Shown piece after piece: positions 16,793 through 26,427 of a DNA stretch of 64,000 nt. Numbering within the stretch: the first letter of the stretch is position 1; each line of letters starts with the position of its first letter. Source of the DNA: Hyphomicrobiales bacterium. GTDB lineage: Bacteria; Pseudomonadota; Alphaproteobacteria; Rhizobiales; Rhizobiaceae. The stretch is taken from positions 770,636 through 834,635 of the forward strand of contig UEHQ01000002.1 of NCBI GenBank assembly GCA_900489925.1, given 5' to 3'. The notes beneath the pieces were generated by a model. The model had not been told where the DNA came from. It was given only the letters and a program-made list of their open reading frames with translations, and did not search any database. The position numbers and the translations under genes are program-made.

Positions 16793-17212
16793 TTAGCGCA
16801 GCTTCGGCCGCAGCCGGATAACCACGTCGACATGGGCAATTTCCATGCCCTCGGGAGGCTCCGGCAGGTTGGCGATCGTCAGATTGCTGACTGGGATATC
16901 GAGGACGTCGTTGTCGCCCTCAATGAAGAAATGGTGGTGATCGGAGACATTGGTGTCGAAGTACGTCTTCGCGCTTTCCACCGCGAGCACACGAATCATG
17001 CCGGCTTCAGTGAACTGGTGCAGCGTGTTGTAAACCGTTGCGAGAGAAACCGGCACGCCGGCCTCCACCGCTTCGTCGTGCAATTCCTCGACCGTCAGAT
17101 GCCGGTCGCCCTTTGCAAAGAGCAGATCACCCAGGGCCACACGCTGTCGCGTCGGTCGCAAGCCTGCGCTACGCAGCCTTGCTTCGATGGTAAGCGGGGC
17201 TTCAGCCGCCAT
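16793..17212 (-). CDS. irr: Iron response regulator Irr (Fur family)
   Basis: 139 residues from the ATG at 17212, which has a CGGAG ribosome-binding site; a TTG at 17245 in frame is less likely. The Fur-type winged helix (about 10-80, GLRPTRQRVALGDLLF, VSLATVYNTL) is followed by the HHH motif used for haem binding in Irr proteins. Irr represses haem and iron-storage genes and activates uptake genes when iron is low. There is no cysteine at all, so the N-terminal haem regulatory motif of Bradyrhizobium Irr is absent, as in Rhizobium-type Irr. Confidence 0.93.
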   Translation of the reverse strand: MAAEAPLTIEARLRSAGLRPTRQRVALGDLLFAKGDRHLTVEELHDEAVEAGVPVSLATVYNTLHQFTEAGMIRVLAVESAKTYFDTNVSDHHHFFIEGDNDVLDIPVSNLTIANLPEPPEGMEIAHVDVVIRLRPKLR

Positions 17213-17260
17213 TCGACGAACTCCGTTTAATCTAGCGTCCAGCAATCAGGTTTCCTTAGC

Positions 17261-17289
17261 CATATAACTTTTGCGCAAAAGCCTTTCAA
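17261..17289 (-). promoter_or_regulatory. Predicted irr promoter with a palindrome in its spacer
   Basis: On the minus strand TTGAAA (17289-17284), a 17-base spacer and TATATG (17266-17261). The spacer contains the perfect 14-base palindrome CTTTTGCGCAAAAG (17268-17281), placed where a repressor would block RNA polymerase. It does not match the Irr box or the RirA site as I know them. Confidence 0.55.
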
Positions 17290-17513
17290 TAGCTTCAATG
17301 GGGACAACAGGTGCGAAAAGGCCGCGAAATCGGGCTTTTCGAGCAAATACCTCTGGCCGAGGGCTTGGCCTTCCTGTATGCGACCACCAAATAAGGCGCA
17401 CAGCCGGTCCTTGTTGGTGGGGAAGCTCAGCCATGCTTATGCTTCATTTTCTGCTGTACTTGGACTAAACGTTCACATCCATCGGCATAGTTGCGGGGGG
17501 AATTAGAGTTTTC

Positions 17514-18029
17514 ATGGCGACGAAACAATCCAGCTACAACTACGAGGAAATCCTGGCCTGCGGCCGCGGAGAGCTGTTTGGCCCGGGCAATGCGCAGCTG
17601 CCGCTGCCGCCGATGCTGATGGTCCATCGGATCACCGATATTTCCGAAACCGGCGGCGCCTTCGACAAGGGCTATATCCGCGCCGAATACGACGTGAAGC
17701 CGGATGACTGGTATTTCCCCTGCCACTTCCAGGGCAACCCGATCATGCCGGGCTGCCTTGGTCTTGACGGCATGTGGCAGCTGACCGGCTTCTTCCTCGG
17801 CTGGCTGGGCGAGCCCGGACGCGGCATGGCGCTGTCTACGGGTGAAGTGAAGTTCAAGGGCATGATCCGCCCGACCACGAAGCTTCTCGAATACGGCATC
17901 GATTTCAAGCGCGTCATGCGCGGCCGCCTGGTTCTCGGCACTGCCGATGGCTGGCTGAAGGCTGATGGCGAAACCATCTACCAGGCAACCGACCTGCGCG
18001 TCGGCCTGTCCAAGGACAAAGAAGCCTGA
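17514..18029 (+). CDS. fabA: 3-hydroxydecanoyl-ACP dehydratase/isomerase
   Basis: 171 residues, the standard FabA length. It dehydrates 3-hydroxydecanoyl-ACP and isomerises the product to cis-3-decenoyl-ACP, committing carbon to unsaturated fatty acids. The catalytic His71 ([11 protein letters not shown]) and Asp85 (LDGMWQ) are present. It is the first gene of fabA-fabB-fabI, the unsaturated fatty acid block that follows irr in rhizobia. A GGGGGGAA ribosome-binding site lies just before the ATG. Confidence 0.98.
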   Translation: MATKQSSYNYEEILACGRGELFGPGNAQLPLPPMLMVHRITDISETGGAFDKGYIRAEYDVKPDDWYFPCHFQGNPIMPGCLGLDGMWQLTGFFLGWLGEPGRGMALSTGEVKFKGMIRPTTKLLEYGIDFKRVMRGRLVLGTADGWLKADGETIYQATDLRVGLSKDKEA

Positions 18030-18034
18030 TTTCG

Positions 18035-18052
18035 CCGGGCACTCGTGCCCGG
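18035..18052 (+). repeat. Hairpin between fabA and fabB
   Basis: CCGGGCA-CTCG-TGCCCGG lies six bases after the fabA stop and is not followed by a real T run. It may stabilise the fabA message or cause partial termination within the operon. Confidence 0.5.
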
Positions 18053-18088
18053 TTCTCCAAGTTAGAAAAAACGAAAAGGTCGAAACAC

Positions 18089-19312
18089 ATGAGACGGGTA
18101 GTTGTCACGGGTCTGGGCGTTGTTTCCTCGATCGGCAATGATGCCGCCGAGGTCACCGCTTCGCTGCGCGATGCCAAGTCCGGCATTTCCTTCTCCAACG
18201 ATTTTGCCGAGCACGGTTTCAAGTGCCAGGTCTGGGGTCGTCCGACGCTTGATCCGACGGATCTCGTTGATCGCCGTGCCATGCGCTTCCTCTCCCAGGG
18301 CGGTGCGTGGAATCACGTTGCGATGAAGCAGGCGATCGCCGATTCCGGCCTCGAAGAAAGCGACATCAGCAACAACGAGCGCACCGGCATCATCATGGGC
18401 TCGGGCGGTCCTTCGACCCGCACCCTGATCGAAGCTGCCGAGATCACCATCAAGAACAACAGCCCGAAGCGCATCGGCCCGTTCGCCGTGCCGAAGGCGA
18501 TGTCTTCGACGGCGTCCGCCACGCTCGCTACCTGGTTCAAGATCCACGGCGTCAACTACTCGATCTCCTCGGCCTGCTCGACATCCGCGCATTGCATCGG
18601 CAACGCCGCCGAAATGATCCAGTGGGGCAAGCAGGACATCATGTTCGCCGGCGGCCACGAGGATCTCGACTGGACGATGTCGAACCTGTTCGACGCCATG
18701 GGCGCCATGTCCTCCAAGTACAACGACACCCCGGCAACGGCCTCGCGTGCTTACGACGTCAGCCGTGACGGCTTCGTCATCGCCGGCGGCGCTGGCGTTC
18801 TTGTCCTCGAAGAGCTGGAACACGCCAAGGCCCGCGGCGCCAAGATCTACGCTGAAATCGTCGGCTACGGCGCGACCTCCGACGGTTACGACATGGTCGC
18901 TCCGTCGGGCGAAGGTGCTATCCGCTGCATGCGCCAGGCGCTTTCGACCGTGAAGGGCGATGTCGACTACGTCAACACGCACGGCACCTCGACGCCCGTC
19001 GGCGACAGCAAGGAGATCGGCGCGATCCGCGAAGTATTCGGCGCCAAGATGCCGCACATCCAGTCGACCAAGTCGCTGACCGGTCACTCGCTGGGCGCTG
19101 CCGGCGTGCAGGAATCGATCTACTCGCTGTTGATGATGCAGGCTGGCTTCATCGGCGAAAGCGCTCACATCACCGAGCTCGACCCGGAATTCGACGGCGT
19201 ACCGATCGTTCGCAAGCGCATCGACGATGCCAAGATCGACATCGCGCTCTCCAACTCTTTCGGCTTCGGCGGCACCAACGCCACGCTCGTCTTCCAGCGC
19301 TACAACGGATAA
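18089..19312 (+). CDS. fabB: 3-ketoacyl-ACP synthase I
   Basis: 407 residues. FabB elongates the cis-3-decenoyl-ACP made by FabA, so the two act together in unsaturated fatty acid synthesis. The thiolase-fold active site is complete: Cys163 ([10 protein letters not shown]), His298 ([11 protein letters not shown]), Lys328 and His333 ([12 protein letters not shown]), and the GFGGTNA C-terminal loop. It lies 59 bases after fabA and four bases before fabI. Confidence 0.98.
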   Translation: MRRVVVTGLGVVSSIGNDAAEVTASLRDAKSGISFSNDFAEHGFKCQVWGRPTLDPTDLVDRRAMRFLSQGGAWNHVAMKQAIADSGLEESDISNNERTGIIMGSGGPSTRTLIEAAEITIKNNSPKRIGPFAVPKAMSSTASATLATWFKIHGVNYSISSACSTSAHCIGNAAEMIQWGKQDIMFAGGHEDLDWTMSNLFDAMGAMSSKYNDTPATASRAYDVSRDGFVIAGGAGVLVLEELEHAKARGAKIYAEIVGYGATSDGYDMVAPSGEGAIRCMRQALSTVKGDVDYVNTHGTSTPVGDSKEIGAIREVFGAKMPHIQSTKSLTGHSLGAAGVQESIYSLLMMQAGFIGESAHITELDPEFDGVPIVRKRIDDAKIDIALSNSFGFGGTNATLVFQRYNG

Positions 19313-19316
19313 CAAT

Positions 19317-20123
19317 ATGACGGGAATCATGCAGGGTAAGCGCGGGCTTATCATGGGCGTTGCGAACAACCATTCCATCGCCTGGGGAATTTCAAAGGCG
19401 CTGGCAGCACAGGGTGCAGAACTTGCCTTCACCTACCAAGGTGACGCACTGGGCAAGCGCGTCAAGCCGCTGGCGGCCGAGGTCGGATCCGACTTCGTCC
19501 TGCCGTGCGACGTTGAAGACATTGCCTCGGTCGACGCCACGGTCGAAGCGATCAAGGAACGCTGGGGCACGCTCGACTTCGTCGTGCATGCTATCGGCTT
19601 TTCCGACAAGAACGAGCTGAAGGGCCTTTATGCCGACACCACGCGCGACAATTTCAGCCGCACGATGGTCATCTCCTGCTTCTCCTTCACGGAAATCGCC
19701 AAGCGCCTTGCGCCGCTGATGAACGAAGGCGGATCGATGCTGACGCTGACCTATAACGGCTCGACGCGCGTCATTCCGAACTACAACGTCATGGGCGTTG
19801 CCAAGGCAGCACTCGAGGCCTCCGTGCGCTATCTGGCGGCTGACTACGGCCCGCGCGGCATTCGCGTCAACGCGATCTCCGCAGGCCCGATCCGCACGCT
19901 TGCCGGCGCCGGCATATCCGATGCGCGCGCCATCCTTTCCTGGAACCAGCAGAACTCGCCGCTGCGCAAGACCGTGACGATCGATCACGTCGGCAATTCG
20001 GCCCTCTACCTGCTCTCCGACATGGCGGCAGGCGTCACCGGCGAAATCCACTTCGTCGATGCCGGGTTCAACATCACCTCGATGCCGGCGCTCGAGGCGC
20101 TGCGCAAGGCAGATGTGGAATAA
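19317..20123 (+). CDS. fabI: Enoyl-ACP reductase (NADH)
   Basis: 268 residues, a short-chain dehydrogenase-fold enzyme that reduces enoyl-ACP in the last step of each elongation cycle and is the triclosan target in many bacteria. Tyr146, Tyr156 and Lys163 (YNVMGVAK) match the catalytic set of the family, and the N terminus has the FabI cofactor loop GVANNHSIAWGI. The ATG at 19317 begins four bases after the fabB stop; an earlier in-frame ATG at 19227 lies inside fabB and is unlikely. Rhizobia often carry a second fabI, so this may be one of two. Confidence 0.97.
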   Translation: MTGIMQGKRGLIMGVANNHSIAWGISKALAAQGAELAFTYQGDALGKRVKPLAAEVGSDFVLPCDVEDIASVDATVEAIKERWGTLDFVVHAIGFSDKNELKGLYADTTRDNFSRTMVISCFSFTEIAKRLAPLMNEGGSMLTLTYNGSTRVIPNYNVMGVAKAALEASVRYLAADYGPRGIRVNAISAGPIRTLAGAGISDARAILSWNQQNSPLRKTVTIDHVGNSALYLLSDMAAGVTGEIHFVDAGFNITSMPALEALRKADVE

Positions 20124-20128
20124 GACAG

Positions 20129-20156
20129 AAAGCCGGGCTCCAAGCCCGGCTTTTCT
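20129..20156. terminator. Intrinsic terminator after fabI
   Basis: AAGCCGGGCT-CCA-AGCCCGGCTT followed by TTCTTTT on the plus strand. The minus strand also has a short T run, so it may serve the convergent NTF2-like gene. Confidence 0.9.
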
Positions 20157-20170
20157 TTTAGGCGCATCCG

Positions 20171-20578
20171 CTAGGGATGCATGACTTGCCGCAGGATTGC
20201 CGCCGAGTCGCGAGCGCCCCAACGGGTCGCAATCTTCCCGCCTTCAATGACAAACCATTCCATTGCGGTGATATCGTAGCTTTTTCCGGTCGGGTCATGA
20301 CCGACGAGACCGCGAAAGAAACCGGTATAGCGACCAGTCTCCCGGTAGCGGGCGACGACATTCTGCCCTTCGGCAGCGATATCGAGGATCTCGAGGTTTA
20401 TGTTCATACCCTCGTGGAGCTCGTGCCAGATGGGCTCGACATCGTCGAGCCCGCCATATCCCAGAACACCGTAGATCCGCGCGTCCGAGGCAAATAGCGC
20501 CCGCAGCGCTGGTATGTCGAAGCGGTTGAATGCCTCGACATAGGCTCTGACGAGGTCCTTGTTGGCTTCTGCGTCCAT
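20171..20578 (-). CDS. NTF2-like / SnoaL-type protein
   Basis: 135 residues from the ATG at 20578, chosen because GGAGGGGG lies directly upstream; an ATG at 20593 has none. The N-terminal helix VRAYVEAFNRFDIPALRALFASDARIY and later strands with HDPTGKSYDITAMEWFVIEGGKIA fit the SnoaL-like cone fold shared by polyketide cyclases and many uncharacterised enzymes. The ligand and reaction cannot be told. It is convergent with fabI and shares its terminator region. Confidence 0.75.
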   Translation of the reverse strand: MDAEANKDLVRAYVEAFNRFDIPALRALFASDARIYGVLGYGGLDDVEPIWHELHEGMNINLEILDIAAEGQNVVARYRETGRYTGFFRGLVGHDPTGKSYDITAMEWFVIEGGKIATRWGARDSAAILRQVMHP

Positions 20579-20646
20579 GGCTTCCCCCTCCACTAGGCGT
20601 GCTGGGGGAAGTCTAGCAGATCTGAAAGATCTGCCTATGCCGGAGG

Positions 20647-21663
20647 TTACTTCTTCGCCCAGAGCACCTTGAAGCGGGCGTTGCGGCAGGTCTCGCCGCT
20701 TTCCTTGAAGTTTGCGGCAAGGACCGGCTCGTAGGGCAAACCACGGTTGGCGACCAACAGCAGGCGTCCGCCGCCACGCAACGCCGAAGCGGCTGTCTTG
20801 ATCATCGCCTGGCCGAGTGACGGCTCCGCCGCGTGGCCTTCGTGGAACGGCGGGTTCATGATGATGAGATCGTACTTGTCCTTGACCGGCTCGCCGGCCA
20901 GATCGTGCCAGAAGAAACGCGCGGGCACGCCAGGGCAGTTTTCCGCCATATTGGCCTTGGCGGCCTCCAGGGCGGCGTGATTGGCCTCGTAGAGGTCGAG
21001 ACGGCTGACGCCGGGGGATCGGTCGGCCAGCTCAACGGAGAGATAGCCCCAGCCAGCGCCGAAATCGGCGACGTCGCCGGTGAAATCGACCGGCAGGCGC
21101 GAGGCGAGCAGTTCCGAGCCGTCGTCGATGCGGTCGTGGGAGAACATGCCGGCGGCGGCCTCGAAGCGGCCATCGACACGTACCGGCGGCTTGGCGAACT
21201 TGGCAATGATCTCGCTGGAATCGGCAGGCGCGCCGAACCAGAAGGCGACGCCGTGGTATTTCGGCATGTGCTCGAGCGACAGGCCGAAGGCTTCCATGCG
21301 CTTGCGCAGCGGCTGGATGCCGTCTTCCTTGCCGCCGGCGACGACGACGAGACCGCCCATCTTCACGCGGCTGAGTGCTTCGGCGATATTCGCCTCGTTC
21401 TCGCCCTTGTGCTTGTTGCAGAGAACCAGAACGGCATCGTAGTCCTCGCCTTCGACCTCAGGCGTGGTTTCGATGCGCTGGGCGAGCAGCTGCCGGTACA
21501 GCGACCGAAAGCCCTGTACGGCGCTCAGCGAGGCGGCAAAGCCCTCCGGCAGGGCAAAGCCCGCCTGGGCGCTGAGGAAGAGCACGCGCTCGCCCTCGCC
21601 GGGCGCCTCGACGGTGCCGCTTACAAAGGGGTGGAACAGTGTCTTCAGCGTCTCGCTGCTCAT
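20647..21663 (-). CDS. rsmC: RsmC-type 16S rRNA (guanine-N2) methyltransferase
   Basis: 338 residues from the ATG at 21663 (MSSETLKT); an upstream in-frame ATG at 21717 adds residues without family similarity. The layout is that of RsmC/RlmG: a degenerate N-terminal methyltransferase-like domain (about 15-160) and an active C-terminal domain with the SAM motif DFGAGWGYLS and the catalytic NPPFHEG. RsmC methylates G1207 of 16S rRNA. It lies downstream of pnp on the same strand. The exact rRNA position modified is inferred from the family. Confidence 0.8.
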   Translation of the reverse strand: MSSETLKTLFHPFVSGTVEAPGEGERVLFLSAQAGFALPEGFAASLSAVQGFRSLYRQLLAQRIETTPEVEGEDYDAVLVLCNKHKGENEANIAEALSRVKMGGLVVVAGGKEDGIQPLRKRMEAFGLSLEHMPKYHGVAFWFGAPADSSEIIAKFAKPPVRVDGRFEAAAGMFSHDRIDDGSELLASRLPVDFTGDVADFGAGWGYLSVELADRSPGVSRLDLYEANHAALEAAKANMAENCPGVPARFFWHDLAGEPVKDKYDLIIMNPPFHEGHAAEPSLGQAMIKTAASALRGGGRLLLVANRGLPYEPVLAANFKESGETCRNARFKVLWAKK

Positions 21664-21738
21664 CGTCTTATCTCGATCTTGAATAGAAAAAGGGCGCGAG
21701 AAGATTCCCGCGCCCATGAAGTCTTCGGAAGGCGCAGC

Positions 21739-23877
21739 TTACTCGGCTGCTTCTTCCTTCTTTTTGTCGGCAGGAATTTCCTGGCCGGTTGCCTGGTCGA
21801 CAACCTTCATCGACAGGCGGACCTTGCCGCGCTCGTCGAAGCCGAGGAGCTTGACCCAAACCTTCTGACCTTCCTTGACGACGTCCTGGGTCTTGGCAAC
21901 ACGCTCGGAAGCGAGCTGCGAGATGTGGACGAGGCCGTCGCGGGCGCCGAAGAAGTTGACGAAGGCGCCGAAGTCGGCGGTCTTCACAACGGTGCCTTCG
22001 TAGATCACGCCGATTTCAGGCTCGGCAACGATCGAGTGGATCCACTTGCGGGCCGCTTCGATTTCCTTGCCCGAGGAAGATGCGATCTTCACGGTGCCGT
22101 CGTCTTCGATATTGATCTTCGCGCCGGTCTTTTCGACGATTTCGCGGATGACCTTGCCGCCGGAGCCGATGACTTCACGGATCTTGTCGACCGGGATGTT
22201 CATAACTTCGATGCGCGGAGCGAATTCGCCGAGCTGGCCACGGCTCTCGGTGATGGCGTTTGCCATTTCGCCGAGGATGTGGTTGCGGCCGCCCTTTGCC
22301 TGGCTGAGCGCGACCTTCATGATCTCTTCGGTGATACCGGCGATCTTGATGTCCATCTGCAGCGAGGTGATGCCGTCGGCGGTGCCGGCGACCTTGAAGT
22401 CCATGTCGCCGAGGTGGTCTTCGTCGCCGAGGATGTCGGAGAGAACCGCGAAGCGGTCACCTTCGAGGATGAGGCCCATGGCGATACCGGCAACCGGTTT
22501 AGCGAGCGGAACGCCGGCATCCATCAGAGCGAGCGAGGTGCCGCAGACGGTTGCCATCGAGGACGAGCCGTTGGACTCGGTGATTTCCGAGACAACGCGG
22601 AGCGTGTAGGGGAACTGCTCGGCGGTCGGCAGCATCGGGCGGATAGCGCGCCATGCGAGCTTGCCGTGACCGATTTCGCGGCGGCCCGGAGAGCCCATGC
22701 GGCCGGTTTCGCCAACAGAGTAGGGAGGGAAGTTGTAATGGAGCAGGAAGCGCTCCTTATACATGCCCGTCAGGCTATCGACGTACTGTTCGTCTTCGCC
22801 GGTGCCGAGGGTGGCAACGACGATCGCCTGCGTTTCACCACGGGTGAAGAGAGCAGAACCGTGGGTGCGCGGCAGGAGGCCGACTTCCGATACGATCGGG
22901 CGAACGGTCTCGAGGTCGCGGCCGTCGATGCGGCTCTTGGTGTCGAGGATGTTCCAACGAACGATCTTGGCCTGCAGGTGCTTGAAGATCGCGCCGATGA
23001 CTTCGGCAGTGTACTTCGGCTCTTCGCCTTCCGGGAAGAAGTGCGCCTTGACCTTTGCCTTGACGGCGTCGACGGCAGCGTAGCGTTCAGCCTTCTGGGT
23101 GTTCTTGTAGGCGGTGCGCAGCTCGGCTTCGAAGTGCTTCAGCATTTCGGCTTCGAGTTCGGAATAGTCTTCCGGCTGGAAGTCGCGCGGCTCCTTGGCA
23201 GCCACTTCGGCGAGCTTGATGATCGCGTCGAGAACGGGCTGGAAACCACGATGGCCGAACATGACGGCACCGAGCATGATTTCTTCGTTCAGTTCCTTGG
23301 CTTCGGATTCAACCATCAGAACGGCGTCGTGCGTACCGGCAACAACGAGGTCGAGGATCGACTCGTCCATCTCGTCGAGATGCGGGTTCAGGACGTATTC
23401 GCCGTTGATGTAGCCGACGCGTGCGCCGCCGACCGGACCCATGAAGGGAACGCCTGACAGCGTCAGGGCAGCCGAAGCGGCAACCATCGACAGGATGTCG
23501 GGGTTATTTTCAAGGTCGTGCTGGATAACGGTGACGACGACCTGCGTGTCGTTCTTGTAGCCCTCAGGGAAGAGCGGGCGGATCGGGCGGTCGATCAGGC
23601 GCGAAACCAGCGTTTCGTTTTCCGACGGACGGCCTTCGCGCTTGAAGTAGCCACCGGGGATCTTGCCGGCTGCGTAGGTCTTTTCCTGATAGTTGACGGT
23701 CAGCGGAAAGAAGTCCTGGCCAGGCTTCGGCGCCTTGGCGGAAACGACGGTGGCGAGGACCACGGTTTCGCCGTAGGTCGCGAGAACGGCGCCGTCAGCC
23801 TGACGGGCGATCTTGCCGGTTTCGAGCTTCAGCGGGCGGCCTGCCCACTCGATTTCCACGGAATGAGTGTCAAACAT
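21739..23877 (-). CDS. pnp: Polyribonucleotide nucleotidyltransferase (PNPase)
   Basis: 712 residues, with two RNase PH domains separated by a helical domain, then KH (about 556-615, [12 protein letters not shown]) and S1 (about 622-690) RNA-binding domains. PNPase degrades RNA from the 3' end with phosphate and is the degradosome exonuclease. It follows rpsO on the same strand after a 326-base region with several hairpins, the arrangement in which PNPase and RNase III control pnp expression in other bacteria. Confidence 0.98.
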   Translation of the reverse strand: MFDTHSVEIEWAGRPLKLETGKIARQADGAVLATYGETVVLATVVSAKAPKPGQDFFPLTVNYQEKTYAAGKIPGGYFKREGRPSENETLVSRLIDRPIRPLFPEGYKNDTQVVVTVIQHDLENNPDILSMVAASAALTLSGVPFMGPVGGARVGYINGEYVLNPHLDEMDESILDLVVAGTHDAVLMVESEAKELNEEIMLGAVMFGHRGFQPVLDAIIKLAEVAAKEPRDFQPEDYSELEAEMLKHFEAELRTAYKNTQKAERYAAVDAVKAKVKAHFFPEGEEPKYTAEVIGAIFKHLQAKIVRWNILDTKSRIDGRDLETVRPIVSEVGLLPRTHGSALFTRGETQAIVVATLGTGEDEQYVDSLTGMYKERFLLHYNFPPYSVGETGRMGSPGRREIGHGKLAWRAIRPMLPTAEQFPYTLRVVSEITESNGSSSMATVCGTSLALMDAGVPLAKPVAGIAMGLILEGDRFAVLSDILGDEDHLGDMDFKVAGTADGITSLQMDIKIAGITEEIMKVALSQAKGGRNHILGEMANAITESRGQLGEFAPRIEVMNIPVDKIREVIGSGGKVIREIVEKTGAKINIEDDGTVKIASSSGKEIEAARKWIHSIVAEPEIGVIYEGTVVKTADFGAFVNFFGARDGLVHISQLASERVAKTQDVVKEGQKVWVKLLGFDERGKVRLSMKVVDQATGQEIPADKKKEEAAE

Positions 23878-24203
23878 ATGTCTTGTCCTTCAATGCGGAG
23901 GCGCGCCATTGGCCCGAAGGCACGGCGCAGACGACCGCAATTGTTGATGACGCATCATGGGCAAGACAACGGGAGGCTTTCAATCGATGGCTTCCGAAGG
24001 AAACCGGGCCAAGGTTTGCGCCCTGGCCGAAAGCATCCGGCAATCCTGCCCCATGACAGGTCAACGGTTGGTTTGGCAGATCCGGCCCATCCGGGTCCGC
24101 CGGGCAATCCCGCCAACGCCTCCTTGCGTCTTGCGGGGGTCGGGAAAAGGGTTCCCGAAAGAAATGCGGCGGGCGTCCTCACGGAGCGCCCGCCGAAAAA
24201 GCC
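23878..24203 (-). other. rpsO-pnp intergenic leader
   Basis: No gene is seen in these 326 bases. On the minus strand it carries the terminator-like hairpin after rpsO, then TCGGGA/TCCCGA paired at 24140-24158, then a GGTTTCC-TTC-GGAAGCC hairpin at 23991-24007, before the pnp ribosome-binding site AAGGAC. This is where an RNase III cleavage site would be expected by analogy with Escherichia coli. Confidence 0.5.
24168..24194 (-). terminator. Terminator-like hairpin after rpsO
   Basis: GGCGGGCG pairs with CGCCCGCC, extended by TCC/GGA with a one-base bulge. On the minus strand it is followed by GCATTTCTTTC, a weak T tract, so partial read-through into pnp is likely. Confidence 0.65.
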
Positions 24204-24473
24204 TTAGCGGCGGATACCCAGGCTGGTGATCAGCTTGGTGTAACGGCCTTCGTTCTTCTTCTTGAGGTAGTCAAGAAGCGAGCGGCGGCTCGAAACCATC
24301 GTCAGCAGGCCACGGCGGGAATGGTTATCCTTCTTGTGACCCTTGAAGTGTTCCGTGAGGTTGTTGATGCGCTCGGTCAGGATGGCAACCTGGACTTCCG
24401 GAGAGCCGGTGTCGCCTTCGAACGTTGCGTATTCCTTGATGAGAGCCGTCTTGCGCTCAGCAGTAATCGACAT
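24204..24473 (-). CDS. rpsO: 30S ribosomal protein S15
   Basis: 89 residues, exactly the usual S15 length. It binds 16S rRNA helices 20-22 early in small-subunit assembly. The family core [17 protein letters not shown] and [12 protein letters not shown] is intact. The ATG at 24473 follows AAAGGAACATCCG; the open frame upstream to 24548 is not part of the protein. S15 often represses its own translation in bacteria; the 358-base upstream region was not resolved into a clear regulatory structure. Confidence 0.98.
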   Translation of the reverse strand: MSITAERKTALIKEYATFEGDTGSPEVQVAILTERINNLTEHFKGHKKDNHSRRGLLTMVSSRRSLLDYLKKKNEGRYTKLITSLGIRR

Positions 24474-24831
24474 CGGATGTTCCTTTCGATGAGAGGAGAT
24501 AAGGTCGCCAAAAGCCGGGATGTCGTCCAGCTTTGGCCGCGAATGCATTCAAGCAAAGCCTGATGCTGGCGCTGCCTATACAATATCCGGCGTATGAATG
24601 GAAGAGCGGAGTTTTCGCCGCGTCCAGGCTCGGTTTAATGCCCCGGGCAGTGCCGAACGATGGGCTTGGCCCTCACAGGGATGCTGTATGTAGCAAGGCC
24701 GTTTTCCACGCGCTTTCCGGTAAGCGAACGGCTAGCGCAAAACGGCAGCGACCCAAAAATCTTGGTTACACCGACAAACCGATTGATTATCACCTGCACC
24801 GTTCCAAGGATATTTCCAGAAAGGAAATTGA
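24474..24831. other. Divergent intergenic region between rpsO and the GST gene
   Basis: 358 bases holding the promoters of the two divergent genes. I see no convincing gene: a 100-codon plus-strand frame at 24533-24835 lacks a ribosome-binding site and family similarity. No clear promoter could be fixed on either strand. Confidence 0.5.
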
Positions 24832-25440
24832 GTGAAACTCTATTATTCCCCCGGCGCCTGCTCCATGGCGTCTCACGTCGTGCTCCATGAAATCGGCAAG
24901 CCTTTCGAAATCGAGAAGGTCAGCACCAAGACGAAGGTCATGGAAAGCGGCGGTGACTACTGGGCGATCAATCCCAAGGGCGCGGTTCCTGCTCTCCAGC
25001 TCGACGGCGGCGAAGTCCTGACCGAAGGTTCGGCAATCCTGCAGTACATTGCCGACACCAACGGCGCGACCGACCTGGCGCCACCGGCCGGCACCCTTGC
25101 CCGCGCCCGCGTTCAGGAAATGCTGAGCTTCATCGGCTCCGAATTGCACAAGTCATTCAGCCCGCTCTTTCACCCCGGCAAGACCGATGCGGAGAAGGAC
25201 GCGGCGCGCGAAGTCTTGCAGAAGAAATTCGAGTGGCTGGAATCACGGCTGGCTGACGGTCGTGCCTATCTCACCGGCTCCAACTTCACCGTTGCGGACG
25301 CCTATGCATTCGTCGTGACCAACTGGTCGAACGTGACGGGCGTTTCGCTTGAAGCGTGGCCGAAGCTGAAGGACTACGTCGCGCGCGTTGGCGCTCGTCC
25401 GTCGGTCCAGGCTGCCATGAAGGCCGAAGGCCTGATCTGA
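24832..25440 (+). CDS. gst: Glutathione S-transferase (beta-class-like)
   Basis: 202 residues. It starts at GTG with AAGGAAATTGA directly upstream. The N-terminal thioredoxin-like domain (1-80) has Cys10 in GACSMASH, the active-site cysteine of bacterial beta-class GSTs, plus the cis-proline loop GAVPAL and the glutathione-binding EGSAI. The C-terminal helical domain (90-200) has NFTVADAY. It probably conjugates or binds glutathione in detoxification. A hairpin separates it from the convergent truB. Confidence 0.92.
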   Translation: MKLYYSPGACSMASHVVLHEIGKPFEIEKVSTKTKVMESGGDYWAINPKGAVPALQLDGGEVLTEGSAILQYIADTNGATDLAPPAGTLARARVQEMLSFIGSELHKSFSPLFHPGKTDAEKDAAREVLQKKFEWLESRLADGRAYLTGSNFTVADAYAFVVTNWSNVTGVSLEAWPKLKDYVARVGARPSVQAAMKAEGLI

Positions 25441-25450
25441 TTGCAGAAAG

Positions 25451-25476
25451 ATGCGCGCGGATCACACCGCGCGCAT
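25451..25476. terminator. Hairpin between GST gene and truB
   Basis: ATGCGCGCGG pairs with CCGCGCGCAT around an ATCACA loop, between convergent stop codons. The flanking T runs are poor, so bidirectional termination is likely but not certain. Confidence 0.65.
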
Positions 25477-25482
25477 TGAAAA

Positions 25483-26415
25483 TCAGCCGAAAACGCGCTT
25501 GGGGCGAAACTCGCCTTGGCCGATCTCGCCGATGGCAATCAACTTGCCGCGGGCGGTCGCATAGGCTTCGCTTTCGGCGACCGGGGCATCGCGACCACGC
25601 ACGAGGATGGGATTGCCCATCTTCAGACGGTGAGCCTGATCGTCGTTGACGATCAGATGTGGCAACGCGGAGAGCGCCTCGCTGGTGTCGATCAGCAGCG
25701 CATCGAGGGCGGCCAGGCGCTCGTCATTGTCCTCGATCGCCTCGAGTGCGACGAGCTCAGCGAGCGGGATCATGGTCTCTTCGGCGAACGGCGCGACGTA
25801 GCTGCGGCGTAGGCCGGAGATATGACCATAACAGCCGAGTTCGCGGCCGAAGTCGCGCGCGAGCGCGCGGACATAGGTGCCTTTGCCGCACTCGACTTCG
25901 AAATGCGCCGTGTTTTCGTCTTGGCATTCCAGCAGCGTCAAGCGGAAGATTTCGACTTCGCGCGACGGAATCTCGACCGTCTCGCCTTCGCGGGCGAGAT
26001 CGTAGGCGCGCTCGCCCGAGATCTTGATGGCGGAGAATTGCGGCGGGATCTGATTGATCACACCAGTGTAGCCTGGCAGGAGATCGCGGATCTGCTGCTC
26101 GGTCGGGCGCTTGTCCGAGCTCTGCGTCACGTCGCCTTCGAGGTCGTCGGTGGCGCGCTCTTCGCCCCAGGTCACGGTGAATTCGTAGATCTTGCGTCCG
26201 TCCATGACGTAGGGAACGGTCTTCGTCGCATCGCCGAGCGCAATCGGCAGCATACCGGAAGCGAGCGGATCAAGCGTGCCGGCATGGCCGCACTTTTGGG
26301 CCTTGAAAAGCCACTTGATCTTGGAGACCGCTTCCGTCGAGCCGAAGTCGACAGGCTTATCAAGGATAAGCCAGCCCGAAATCGGGCGGCCTTTGGGCTT
26401 ACGTGGTTTGGACAT
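25483..26415 (-). CDS. truB: tRNA pseudouridine-55 synthase
   Basis: 310 residues. TruB makes the universal pseudouridine in the T loop of tRNAs. The catalytic Asp49 is in [12 protein letters not shown], followed by the family's KxYxxxxxxG-like [10 protein letters not shown] and [20 protein letters not shown] motifs. It lies 12 bases downstream of rbfA in the infB operon, the usual gene order. The N-terminal [11 protein letters not shown] extension is typical of rhizobial members. Confidence 0.97.
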   Translation of the reverse strand: MSKPRKPKGRPISGWLILDKPVDFGSTEAVSKIKWLFKAQKCGHAGTLDPLASGMLPIALGDATKTVPYVMDGRKIYEFTVTWGEERATDDLEGDVTQSSDKRPTEQQIRDLLPGYTGVINQIPPQFSAIKISGERAYDLAREGETVEIPSREVEIFRLTLLECQDENTAHFEVECGKGTYVRALARDFGRELGCYGHISGLRRSYVAPFAEETMIPLAELVALEAIEDNDERLAALDALLIDTSEALSALPHLIVNDDQAHRLKMGNPILVRGRDAPVAESEAYATARGKLIAIGEIGQGEFRPKRVFG

Positions 26416-26427
26416 AAGGCTCTTCTA

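Noticed and set aside
18062..19432. Open frame of 456 codons antisense to fabB
   Set aside because: fabB has a complete active site on the other strand; the antisense frame has no similarity.
20833..23457. Open frame of about 874 codons on the plus strand
   Set aside because: Antisense to pnp and the RsmC-like gene, both firmly identified; composition is typical of a shadow frame.
24533..24835. 100-codon plus-strand frame before the GST gene
   Set aside because: No ribosome-binding site, no family similarity, and it overlaps the divergent promoter region and the GST start.
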